The notes beneath the pieces are model-generated. The model did not search any database. It was given only the letters and a program-made list of their open reading frames with translations, and was not told the DNA's origin. The translations under genes were made by a program, and so were the position numbers. 6,719 nucleotides of DNA from an uncultured Ruminococcus sp. GTDB lineage: Bacteria; Bacillota; Clostridia; Oscillospirales; CAG-272. The first letter of the stretch is position 1. Each line of letters starts with the position of its first letter. The stretch spans positions 1 through 6,719 of the forward strand of contig CACYZS010000147.1 of NCBI GenBank assembly GCA_902778985.1. The letters run 5' to 3'. Below are positions 1-5,267 of this stretch, piece after piece.

Positions 1-1342
1 TCATCTCAACGATCAGATTCTTGTTATCGGAATACACGATCTTTTCCGGATCGTCCGGATCGTTTTTCGCGTCGTAGAGCGAAATGCAGTTGATGCGCAG
101 ACCGTGCCACCGTTCCGCCCATTCGTTATTGCTCCACGTTCCCTGCATACTGGTCTCCACTTTCCAGACGCGGACGCCGTCGATATAGAGTTCGGACCAG
201 CCGTTCTGGACGATATCGGAGTCGGCGCGGGTCGAGTTTGCTTTTTGATACTTCTGCACGTGATCGACCAGCGTCTCTTGATGGAAGCGGAAACCGATAC
301 GGTGCCAGCCGTATTCCCCGATCGTCGGGAACGAAGCGGCGGTCACGGGATCGTCAAGATATCCCTTGTAGGTCTGACCTGCCCCGAGATCGTAGACGCA
401 ACTGTCGGCGGGTTCCATACCCGGACGGTAGGTCATGAAGTTGAAACTGCCGGCGTACGGGCAGTCGACCGAGGCGTTGTCGCGGGTGTAGAGGCGGTAC
501 AGATCCTTGAAAGTACCCTGGTCGCCGTTCTTTTTCCGGAAGGAGACCAGTGCGATCACCGATTGCTGATCGTCGTCGAATTTTTTGGCGACGGGATCGT
601 AGAGCCGCCCGTCGTAGTTGGCAAGCGTCTCGTTCCAGAGAAGCGAATACTCGAACCAGAGGTCGTAACCGTCGGGGTTATCGTCGGTCGGATAGAAGTG
701 CTTGTCGCCCAGGATCTCCTGCACTTCCTTGGAGAGGTAATACGAACCGGTGCCGAAGTTGGGATCGCCGTTCGAGACCTTCTCCGCGGTCTTGGAGTTA
801 AAGATCGTGGGTTCCCACGCAATATCCTCTTCGAGCGGGGTGTGGCAGAGCGAGCATTCGCCGCTCTTATGACCGTTCTGATCGAGCAGGTGGGGTTCCT
901 TCACGGTCCATTCCACGACGTGCTTGTCGGGATCCGCAGGGATCGGGACCACGGTTTCCTCGACGATCTCCTGACAGACGGTGCAGTGATAAGACTTTGA
1001 TCCTGCCGCGCTGCAGGTCTCCTCACGGTCGACCGTGTACTCGGTCGCCGGGACGTGTCCCGTCGCGGGGATATCGACCGTCGTGCCGGGGATCAGTTCG
1101 CGGCAGACCGCGCAGTAGTACGCCTGCGAGCCGGGTTCGGTGCAGGACGGCGGGGTGAGCATCGTGTACTCGTCTTCCTCCACGTGGACGTGCTCGGTCG
1201 GAGCGGCGGTGGTCGAATCGGTGGTCACGGACTCCGTGTCGGTCGCGGTCGTCTCGTCGTTATCCTTCTTGCAGGACGCAAACGAGAAGACGCAGAGGGC
1301 GAGGCAAAGGATCAGGACGAGGGAAAGGTACAGTTTCTTCAT
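1..1342 (-). CDS. Secreted lipoprotein with Cys-rich repeats, 3' end outside window
   Basis: The first 447 codons are visible without a stop; the frame continues past the left edge. The ATG at 1342 is chosen because AAAGGAA lies 8 nt upstream and a signal peptide follows at once: MKK, then a hydrophobic stretch (residues 4-22) ending FASC, so Cys24 is the probable lipidated residue (Phe at -3 is not ideal for a lipobox). Residues 25-55 are a Thr/Ser/Asp/Glu-rich linker. Two clear repeats of the form C-T/S-x-x-G-S-x-x-Y-x-C-x-V-C follow (Cys67/77/80 and Cys110/120/123), and a degenerate third (Cys163/166). Residues about 200-447 are rich in Trp, Tyr and Asp and hold strand-like segments such as GWHRIGFRFH (345-354) and SELYIDGVRVWKVE (383-396), which recall concanavalin/LamG-like jelly-roll domains. 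That fold is an inference. It probably sits on the outer face of the membrane and may bind glycan or protein; no catalytic motif was recognised. Confidence 0.85.
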   Translation of the reverse strand, partial: MKKLYLSLVLILCLALCVFSFASCKKDNDETTATDTESVTTDSTTAAPTEHVHVEEDEYTMLTPPSCTEPGSQAYYCAVCRELIPGTTVDIPATGHVPATEYTVDREETCSAAGSKSYHCTVCQEIVEETVVPIPADPDKHVVEWTVKEPHLLDQNGHKSGECSLCHTPLEEDIAWEPTIFNSKTAEKVSNGDPNFGTGSYYLSKEVQEILGDKHFYPTDDNPDGYDLWFEYSLLWNETLANYDGRLYDPVAKKFDDDQQSVIALVSFRKKNGDQGTFKDLYRLYTRDNASVDCPYAGSFNFMTYRPGMEPADSCVYDLGAGQTYKGYLDDPVTAASFPTIGEYGWHRIGFRFHQETLVDHVQKYQKANSTRADSDIVQNGWSELYIDGVRVWKVETSMQGTWSNNEWAERWHGLRINCISLYDAKNDPDDPEKIVYSDNKNLIVEM

Positions 1343-1431
1343 GGCTTGTTTTCCTTTCTGTTTGTTTTGGCGGGGGGATCGTTCCGGTCCGCGCAGCGCG
1401 ATCGGTTCGTCTTTTCAATTCTGTCAATTTC

Positions 1432-1461
1432 ATTTTACCATATCGCTCCCGCCGTTCACAA
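1432..1461 (-). promoter_or_regulatory. Putative sigma-A promoter of the lipoprotein gene
   Basis: Reading the minus strand, TTGTGA (1461-1456) is followed after 18 bp by TAAAAT (1437-1432). This would start transcription near 1425 and give a leader of about 80 nt before the ATG at 1342. The -35 box matches the consensus at four of six positions, so this is a moderate call. The leader between 1343 and 1425 holds only the RBS and a weak GC-rich hairpin; no riboswitch was recognised. Confidence 0.4.
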
Positions 1462-1536
1462 TACATACGATTGCCCAAAGGCTTGCTTAAAATTGACTTT
1501 TTTGCGATATGAAAACCCGAAAACCGATCGGTTCCG

Positions 1537-1573
1537 GAAAACAAAAAACGGGCGTGCCGAAGCGCGCCCGTTT
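1537..1573 (-). terminator. Intrinsic terminator behind the 43-codon gene
   Basis: On the minus strand the arms AAACGGGCGCGC and GCACGCCCGTTT (1573-1562 and 1557-1546) enclose a C(UUCG)G tetraloop, with a single C-A mismatch in the stem. A U-rich run (TTTTTTGTTTTCC) follows directly. It lies about 25 nt after the stop codon of the small gene at 1599-1730 and upstream of the lipoprotein promoter, so it separates the two transcripts. On the plus strand the same hairpin is followed only by a broken T-run, and no plus-strand gene lies before it. Confidence 0.8.
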
Positions 1574-1598
1574 GTGTGATCCTTTTGATCCCGTGCGT

Positions 1599-1730
1599 CT
1601 AAAAACTGCCGAATGCAAACGAATCCCAGCCGTCTTCGGCAAGCGTGCCGCCCGAGGTGATCAAAAGATCCCGATCGAGCAGGACGATCTCGACCGACGC
1701 GGTCTCGTATGCTTTCTTTTGCTCTTTCAT
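1599..1730 (-). CDS. Small 43-residue protein, function unknown
   Basis: This short frame starts with ATG at 1730 and ends with TAG at 1599-1601. Support comes from an almost perfect ribosome binding site (AAAGGAG, 8 nt before the ATG), codon use like the neighbouring genes, and an intrinsic terminator 25 nt after the stop. The product begins MKEQKKAYETASVEIVLLDR, continues with DLLITSGG and ends WDSFAFGSF. It has a charged N-terminus, a short hydrophobic strand (VEIVLLD) and a Gly/Ser/aromatic tail, with no Cys, no signal peptide and no membrane segment. The pattern YE-x-x-x-x-E-I/V-V-x-L-x-x-x-D-x-x-I-T-S-G resembles short uncharacterised peptides recalled from Clostridia; this is from memory and not checked. 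A peptide-precursor role is conceivable, but no maturation or export gene is nearby. Expression looks likely; the function is not known. Confidence 0.75.
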   Translation of the reverse strand: MKEQKKAYETASVEIVLLDRDLLITSGGTLAEDGWDSFAFGSF

Positions 1731-1748
1731 GCTTTCGTCTCCTTTCGG

Positions 1749-1865
1749 TCAGTTGTCGAAAACGTACCAGATCTTCGCCGAGCACTCGGTCTCTCCGAGC
1801 GTGACGGTGCGGTTCGCGGGATCGGCGACCGGGCGCTCCCGGACTGTTTTGGATTCAATTCCATT
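1749..1865 (-). pseudogene. Orphan 3' end of a lost gene
   Basis: Reading minus, 38 sense codons run from just after an in-frame TGA (1868-1866) to a TGA at 1751-1749. The frame has no ATG, GTG or TTG start. It encodes ...RPVADPANRTVTLGETECS followed by AKIWYVFDN. The codons favour G/C at third positions like the real genes here, and the residue mix resembles the last strand of a beta-rich extracellular or Ig-like domain; the family was not recognised. The stop is only 18 nt before the small gene at 1730, as in an operon. The simplest reading is that a larger gene once preceded the small gene and most of it was deleted, with the break near 1850-1866, where the sequence turns AT-rich. An overlapping ATG frame (1727-1864, 45 codons) is Arg/Ser/Pro-rich and looks like a shadow. 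Confidence 0.45.
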
Positions 1866-1921
1866 TCACAGGACGGTTTTGCCAAACACAATGGACTTTT
1901 TTGTTAAATCGTAGCACAAAG

Positions 1922-1950
1922 TTGTTTTTGCGGGTTTTATATGTTATAAT
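1922..1950 (+). promoter_or_regulatory. Sigma-A promoter of the AraC-family gene
   Basis: TTGTTT (1922-1927) and a perfect TATAAT (1945-1950) are separated by 17 bp in an AT-rich stretch. Transcription would begin near 1957, giving a leader of about 45 nt before the AraC-family ATG at 2001. The leader contains the RBS AAAGGAG at 1988-1994. Confidence 0.7.
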
Positions 1951-2000
1951 ATACGCGTAGTATTGTAACCCCTTGTATTTGACCGTTAAAGGAGAACGAT

Positions 2001-2804
2001 ATGGGAAAGACCTATTCTTCGGAGCGCATCGTCGAGGGCGAACTGGGGCTGAACAGTTGCGGCGTGCAGACGCTCTCGGATCGCGACCATCGCGTCAAGC
2101 GGAAGCGGATCGATTTTTCCCTGATGTACCTTGCCAAAGGGAAGGCGACCATGTTCGTCGACCGGAAGAAGATCGAGGTCAGCGAGGGCGAGGCGCTCTT
2201 TTATCCGCCCGACGTCGATCAGCATTTTCTGGTACTGCGCGCCGACAACAGCATCAACAAGTGGGTGCATTTCGGGGGCAGGCTTGCCGAACCGCTGATC
2301 GCGGGGGGCGCCAGAAAGATCACGGTGCAGTCCCGCCGGGAGTTCGAGAACGCGCTCGACGGGTTGATCCGTACCTATAACGGCATCGGAGAGCAGCGCG
2401 AACTGCTCAAGATCGGGTATCTGACCGTCATCATCGGTCTGCTCCGCGAGAGCGAGGGACAGACGGTGAAGACCCGGTCGCGCGGTTCCCACCGGATGAC
2501 CGACGCCCTGAACTATATCCACATCAACGCCTATACCGAGGTCGACCTCGATTACGCCGCCTCGATCTGCTACATGAGCCGCGACCGCTTCAACCACGTG
2601 TTCAAAGAGGTCACGGGTTTCTCCCCGAGCGTCTACGTCACCAAGATCCGCATCGAGCGCGCCAAGCAACTGCTCCGCGACCTCGATATGAGCGTCCGCG
2701 AATGCGCCGAGAGCGTTGGCTTTTCCGACGCCAACTATTTCTGCCGCGTCTTCCGCAAAGAGACCGGGTTGTCACCGAAGCAGTACGCCGAAGCAGAACC
2801 CTGA
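2001..2804 (+). CDS. AraC-family transcriptional regulator with N-terminal cupin sensor
   Basis: This 267-residue cytoplasmic DNA-binding protein has the usual two-part layout. Residues about 15-95 form a cupin-type AraC ligand-binding domain, with LMYLAKGKATMFVD, EGEALFYPPDVDQHF and KWVHFGG, the typical pattern of sugar-responsive members. Residues about 165-265 form the double helix-turn-helix. The second helix-turn-helix is the clearest, with SVRECAESVGFSDANYFCRV followed by FRKETGLSPKQY, the family signature. The ATG is set by AAAGGAG seven bases upstream (spacing 6). The gene has its own promoter and stands alone, converging on the RpiR-family gene, whose frame overlaps its last 33 bp. 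No nearby gene on its strand is an obvious target. By family it would activate carbohydrate-use genes, possibly the minus-strand genes to its left or loci outside the window. Family call firm, target unknown. Confidence 0.93.
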   Translation: MGKTYSSERIVEGELGLNSCGVQTLSDRDHRVKRKRIDFSLMYLAKGKATMFVDRKKIEVSEGEALFYPPDVDQHFLVLRADNSINKWVHFGGRLAEPLIAGGARKITVQSRREFENALDGLIRTYNGIGEQRELLKIGYLTVIIGLLRESEGQTVKTRSRGSHRMTDALNYIHINAYTEVDLDYAASICYMSRDRFNHVFKEVTGFSPSVYVTKIRIERAKQLLRDLDMSVRECAESVGFSDANYFCRVFRKETGLSPKQYAEAEP

Positions 2805-3653
2805 CCGGTAAAGAAAAAAGGGCGCCTTGCGGCGCCCGGGAAAGCGGTCGGTCTCTTTGATGGACTCGATGGCTTTGTCCGAGAGGTTGAACACGACGTA
2901 GTAGTAGAGCGTATCGATGATCGCGAGCTGCGCGATCCGGGAGTTCAGGGCGAGGATGGAGTACGACGTTTCGGCGGAGGAGGTGTTCAGGACGACGTCC
3001 GCCGCCTTGTTGATCGGTGATTTGCCGACGTTGGTGATCGCGATCGTCTTCGCGCCGTGTTCACGCGCGACCTTCAGCGCCTCGACGATATCCTTCGACG
3101 AGCCCGAGTGAGACACGCCGATCGCCACGTCTCCCTCGGAGAGATGAGAGGCGATGATCATCTGCATATGGTTGTCCGAACACGCCGCGGCGTTCAGTCC
3201 GGCGCGAATGAACTTGTGGCTCGCGTCGAGGGCGACCGACGCCGAGTTCCCGAGTCCGAAGAGAACGATCTTCCGCGCCGAGCAGATCGCGGCGGCGGCG
3301 GCGGAGAGGGCGGCGGGATCGAGCGCCTTTTTGGTCAGTTCGAGCGAGCAGTAGATCTCGTTGCAGACCTTGTCGAACATTTCGTCGGCGGAGTCGTTTG
3401 CCGAGATCGTCGTGCTGACGACCGGCTTGCTCTCCGAGGCGAGCGAGATCTTCAGATCCTGATAGCCGTCGAGCCCGAGTTTCTTTGAAAAACGAACGAT
3501 CGTCGCCTCACTGCATTTGCATTGTTCGGCAAGTTCCACGATCGATAGCGAGATGATTTTGCCCGGGTTTTCGGCGATCCAGTCGGCAATTTTCCTTTCC
3601 GCCGCGCCGAACGCGTTGTAGAGCATTTTGATTTTCAGCGATACCTTGTCCAT
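2772..3653 (-). CDS. RpiR-family regulator (HTH plus SIS phosphosugar domain)
   Basis: The 293-codon frame has an N-terminal RpiR helix-turn-helix (residues 1-77, with LAEQCKCSEATIVRFSKKLG at 41-60) and a SIS domain (about 120-250). The SIS domain carries KIVLFGLGNSA and the phosphosugar-binding loop SHSGSSKD (181-188). Family members bind palindromic operators as dimers and change affinity on binding a sugar phosphate. The start ATG has AGGA 5 nt upstream and a leader of about 26 nt from a consensus promoter. The gene is divergent from the oxidoreductase-aldolase operon, with palindromes between them, so it is very probably that operon's local regulator and represses itself too. The oddity is at the C-terminus: after about residue 270 the frame runs through its own terminator hairpin (tail PGRRKAPFFLYRSGFCFGVLLR) and stops at 2772-2774, inside the convergent AraC-family gene. 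The last 20 or so residues are unlikely to be conserved. Confidence 0.92.
   Translation of the reverse strand: MDKVSLKIKMLYNAFGAAERKIADWIAENPGKIISLSIVELAEQCKCSEATIVRFSKKLGLDGYQDLKISLASESKPVVSTTISANDSADEMFDKVCNEIYCSLELTKKALDPAALSAAAAAICSARKIVLFGLGNSASVALDASHKFIRAGLNAAACSDNHMQMIIASHLSEGDVAIGVSHSGSSKDIVEALKVAREHGAKTIAITNVGKSPINKAADVVLNTSSAETSYSILALNSRIAQLAIIDTLYYYVVFNLSDKAIESIKETDRFPGRRKAPFFLYRSGFCFGVLLR
2811..2837 (-). terminator. Intrinsic terminator of the RpiR-family gene
   Basis: On the minus strand, GGGCGCC (2837-2831), loop GCAA and GGCGCCC (2826-2820) form a perfect 7-bp GC stem with a GNRA-type loop, followed by TTTTTTCTT. It lies inside the RpiR reading frame, about 40 nt before that frame's stop codon. 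On the plus strand the stem is followed by GGGAAAGCGG, which has no U-run, so it should not stop AraC transcripts well. Confidence 0.8.
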
Positions 3654-3685
3654 AACCGTCCTCGCTTCGTTTTCGTTCTACCCCC

Positions 3686-3714
3686 ATTATAAACCAAAAA
3701 AAAGATTTTGTCAA
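3686..3714 (-). promoter_or_regulatory. Consensus promoter of the RpiR-family gene
   Basis: On the minus strand a perfect TTGACA (3714-3709) and a perfect TATAAT (3691-3686) are 17 bp apart. The start would be near 3679, about 26 nt before the ATG at 3653. Its -35 box abuts the palindrome at 3716-3730, which fits autorepression. Confidence 0.85.
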
Positions 3715-3715
3715 A

Positions 3716-3730
3716 TGAAATAGTTTTTCA
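3716..3730. promoter_or_regulatory. Putative RpiR operator O1, between the divergent promoters
   Basis: TGAAATAGTTTTTCA is a TGAAA-N5-TTTCA inverted repeat. It sits in the 24-bp gap between the -35 boxes of the two divergent promoters, and a protein bound here would cover both. A second, offset inverted repeat, AAATAGT (3718-3724) and ACTATTT (3730-3736), overlaps it. The 15-bp arm-N5-arm layout matches the known layout of the RpiR-family HexR operator (TGTAA-N5-TTACA type). Assignment to the adjacent RpiR protein is inferred from position and from the second copy at 3780-3794. Confidence 0.65.
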
Positions 3731-3738
3731 CTATTTTG

Positions 3739-3767
3739 TTGACACGACGCCCGTAAAGTGGTATAAT
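3739..3767 (+). promoter_or_regulatory. Consensus promoter of the oxidoreductase-aldolase operon
   Basis: A perfect TTGACA (3739-3744) and a perfect TATAAT (3762-3767) with 17-bp spacing predict a start near 3774 and a leader of about 56 nt. Such a strong promoter would need repression, consistent with palindromes on both sides of it. Confidence 0.88.
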
Positions 3768-3779
3768 CAAAAGCGGATA

Positions 3780-3794
3780 TGAAAATTATTTTCA
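3780..3794. promoter_or_regulatory. Putative RpiR operator O2, just downstream of the operon start
   Basis: TGAAAATTATTTTCA is a second TGAAA-N5-TTTCA site and a perfect palindrome around its central T. It is centred at 3787, 64 bp from the centre of O1 and about 13 bp downstream of the predicted transcription start, where bound repressor would block promoter clearance or elongation. An ATG at 3779-3781 overlaps it but has no RBS. Confidence 0.68.
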
Positions 3795-3818
3795 CATTTC
3801 AGCGTGCCGGCAAACGGC

Positions 3819-3825
3819 AAGGAGG
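3819..3825 (+). promoter_or_regulatory. RBS that fixes the oxidoreductase start at 3830
   Basis: AAGGAGG lies 4 nt before the ATG at 3830 (AAGGAGGAAAG-ATG). The in-frame ATG at 3779 falls within the O2 palindrome, close to the predicted transcript start and with no ribosome site, so the 17 extra codons it would add are leader sequence. Confidence 0.85.
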
Positions 3826-3829
3826 AAAG

Positions 3830-5254
3830 ATGAACGACTTTTTGTTTGACGTGATCGCGACCGAACTCGAGGACGCGGTCGGACGGGAGAACTGCTCTAC
3901 CCGTACCATCGACAAGATCACGCACAGCGTGGATTATTTCTGGCTGTCGCGGATGTGGGCGGATCGCGGGCTCCGGATGCCGGAGGGCGACTTCATCGTC
4001 GCGCCGAAGGACGCGAAGGAGACGGCGGCGGTTCTGAAGATCGCCAACTACTACAAACTCCCCGTGACGACGTGGGGCGGAGGCGGCGGAACGCAGGGTG
4101 GGGCGATCCCGGTCTCGGGCGGCATCGTGCTGGACACCAAGCGGATGAACGCGATCACCGACTTCAACGAGCGGGGCATGTATATCGAGTGCGGCACCGG
4201 CACCATCTATAAGCACCTCGAATGGGCGGCAAACGAACGGGGATACGCGACGATGCACTATCCGTCCTCGCTCACCTGTTCGACGGTCGGCGGTTTTCTC
4301 GCGCACCGCGGGATCGGCGTCTCCTCGACCAAGTACGGCAAGATCGACGACATGGTCCTGCAGATGGAGGTCGTGCTTCCGAACGGGACGATCATCGAGA
4401 CCTCCCCCGCGCCCAAACACGCGGCGGGTCCCGACCTGAACCAGATCTTCATCGGCTCGGAAGGGACGCTCGGCGTCATCACCAAAGCGCAGATGCGCAT
4501 CTACGAACAGCCCGAAGCGCGGCGCTTCCGCGGCTTCCTGTTCCACAATATGACCGACGCGTTCAGCGCGGGGCGCGAACTGCTCCAGAAGTTCAAACCC
4601 TCGGTCATGCGCCTCTACGACGAGGCGGAGACCGCCTCGCTGATCAAGAAGATCGTCGGCGTGGAGAAGAAGGGCGCGTTCATGAACGTCGCGATCGAGG
4701 GGGTTGCCGAGATGGTCGACCTCGAAGAGAAGATCCTGCTCTCGACCTTCGGCAAATACGGCGCCGAGGACCTCGGTTCGGAATACGGCGAAAAATGGTG
4801 GAAAGAGAAGATCACCTTCTTCTACCCCGGACACATGATGGACATCCCGCAGTGCTTCGGCACGATGGACACCATCGCTCCCTACGACAAGATCGAAAAG
4901 ATCTACTGGGAGATGAAGAAAGCCATCGAATCGAACTTCCCGCAGGCGAAGTTCATCGCCCACTTCTCGCACTGGTACGAATGGGGCTGCATGATCTACG
5001 ACCGCTTCATCGTCGACGGCAAGGACGTGCCGCAGGATCCGCACGAGGCGTTCCGTCTGCACCAGGCGATCTGGAACTGCGGCGTCCGCACGGCGCTTCA
5101 AAACGGCGGCGTGGTGAACGACCACCACGGCGTCGGTATCAAACTCGGACGGCTGATGAAGGAACAGTACGGTCCCGCGATGCAGGTCTTCGAGGGGATC
5201 AAGAAGTCGCTCGATCCGAACGGGATCATGAATCCCTTCAAACTGGGACTGTAA
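3830..5254 (+). CDS. FAD-dependent oxidoreductase, GlcD / alkyl-DHAP synthase-like
   Basis: This 474-residue soluble flavoprotein belongs to the VAO/FAD_binding_4 superfamily. In order it has a short N-terminal segment, an FAD-binding domain (about 50-220) with the phosphate loop PVTTWGGGGGTQGG (79-91), STVGGFLAHRGIG (151-163), KYGKIDDMV (168-176) and IGSEGTLGVIT (208-218), and a FAD-oxidase C-terminal domain (about 230-474) with GVVNDHHGVG (427-436) and LDPNGIMNPFKLGL at the end. The tract HYPSS...STVGG plus the HHGVG loop are close to alkyldihydroxyacetonephosphate synthase, and the next gene's GlcF-like Fe-S protein points to a GlcD-type dehydrogenase. It should oxidise a hydroxy acid, polyol or sugar-like substrate and reduce the Fe-S partner. 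Substrate not predictable. It is first in the operon, 13 nt before the next gene, under a strong promoter with RpiR-type operators. No covalent FAD-His motif was noticed. Confidence 0.9.
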   Translation: MNDFLFDVIATELEDAVGRENCSTRTIDKITHSVDYFWLSRMWADRGLRMPEGDFIVAPKDAKETAAVLKIANYYKLPVTTWGGGGGTQGGAIPVSGGIVLDTKRMNAITDFNERGMYIECGTGTIYKHLEWAANERGYATMHYPSSLTCSTVGGFLAHRGIGVSSTKYGKIDDMVLQMEVVLPNGTIIETSPAPKHAAGPDLNQIFIGSEGTLGVITKAQMRIYEQPEARRFRGFLFHNMTDAFSAGRELLQKFKPSVMRLYDEAETASLIKKIVGVEKKGAFMNVAIEGVAEMVDLEEKILLSTFGKYGAEDLGSEYGEKWWKEKITFFYPGHMMDIPQCFGTMDTIAPYDKIEKIYWEMKKAIESNFPQAKFIAHFSHWYEWGCMIYDRFIVDGKDVPQDPHEAFRLHQAIWNCGVRTALQNGGVVNDHHGVGIKLGRLMKEQYGPAMQVFEGIKKSLDPNGIMNPFKLGL

Positions 5255-5267
5255 GGGGGCGATCACG

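Noticed and set aside
104..1000. Plus-strand 298-codon ORF opposite the lipoprotein gene
   Set aside because: It is antisense to a convincing signal-peptide protein with an RBS; the frame stays open only because codon third positions are G/C-rich. No RBS or recognisable domain.
1343..1431. Riboswitch or structured leader before the lipoprotein gene
   Set aside because: Only a weak GC-rich hairpin was found; no conserved riboswitch core was recognised.
1599..1730. Claim that the 43-residue product is a modified-peptide (RiPP) precursor
   Set aside because: No maturation enzyme, protease or exporter gene is visible and there is no Cys or clear leader-core border, so the claim is not supported.
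1727..1864. 45-codon minus-strand ATG frame overlapping the start of the small gene
   Set aside because: Arg/Ser/Pro-rich composition and poor codon use; the other frame carries the natural-looking C-terminal sequence.
3779..3829. Earlier ATG for the oxidoreductase
   Set aside because: No RBS; it lies in the O2 palindrome about 5 nt from the predicted transcript start, while the ATG at 3830 has AAGGAGG.
3767..5266. Minus-strand 499-codon ORF opposite the oxidoreductase
   Set aside because: It mirrors the real gene codon for codon, is Arg/Asp/Val/His-rich in a shadow pattern, and has no family resemblance.
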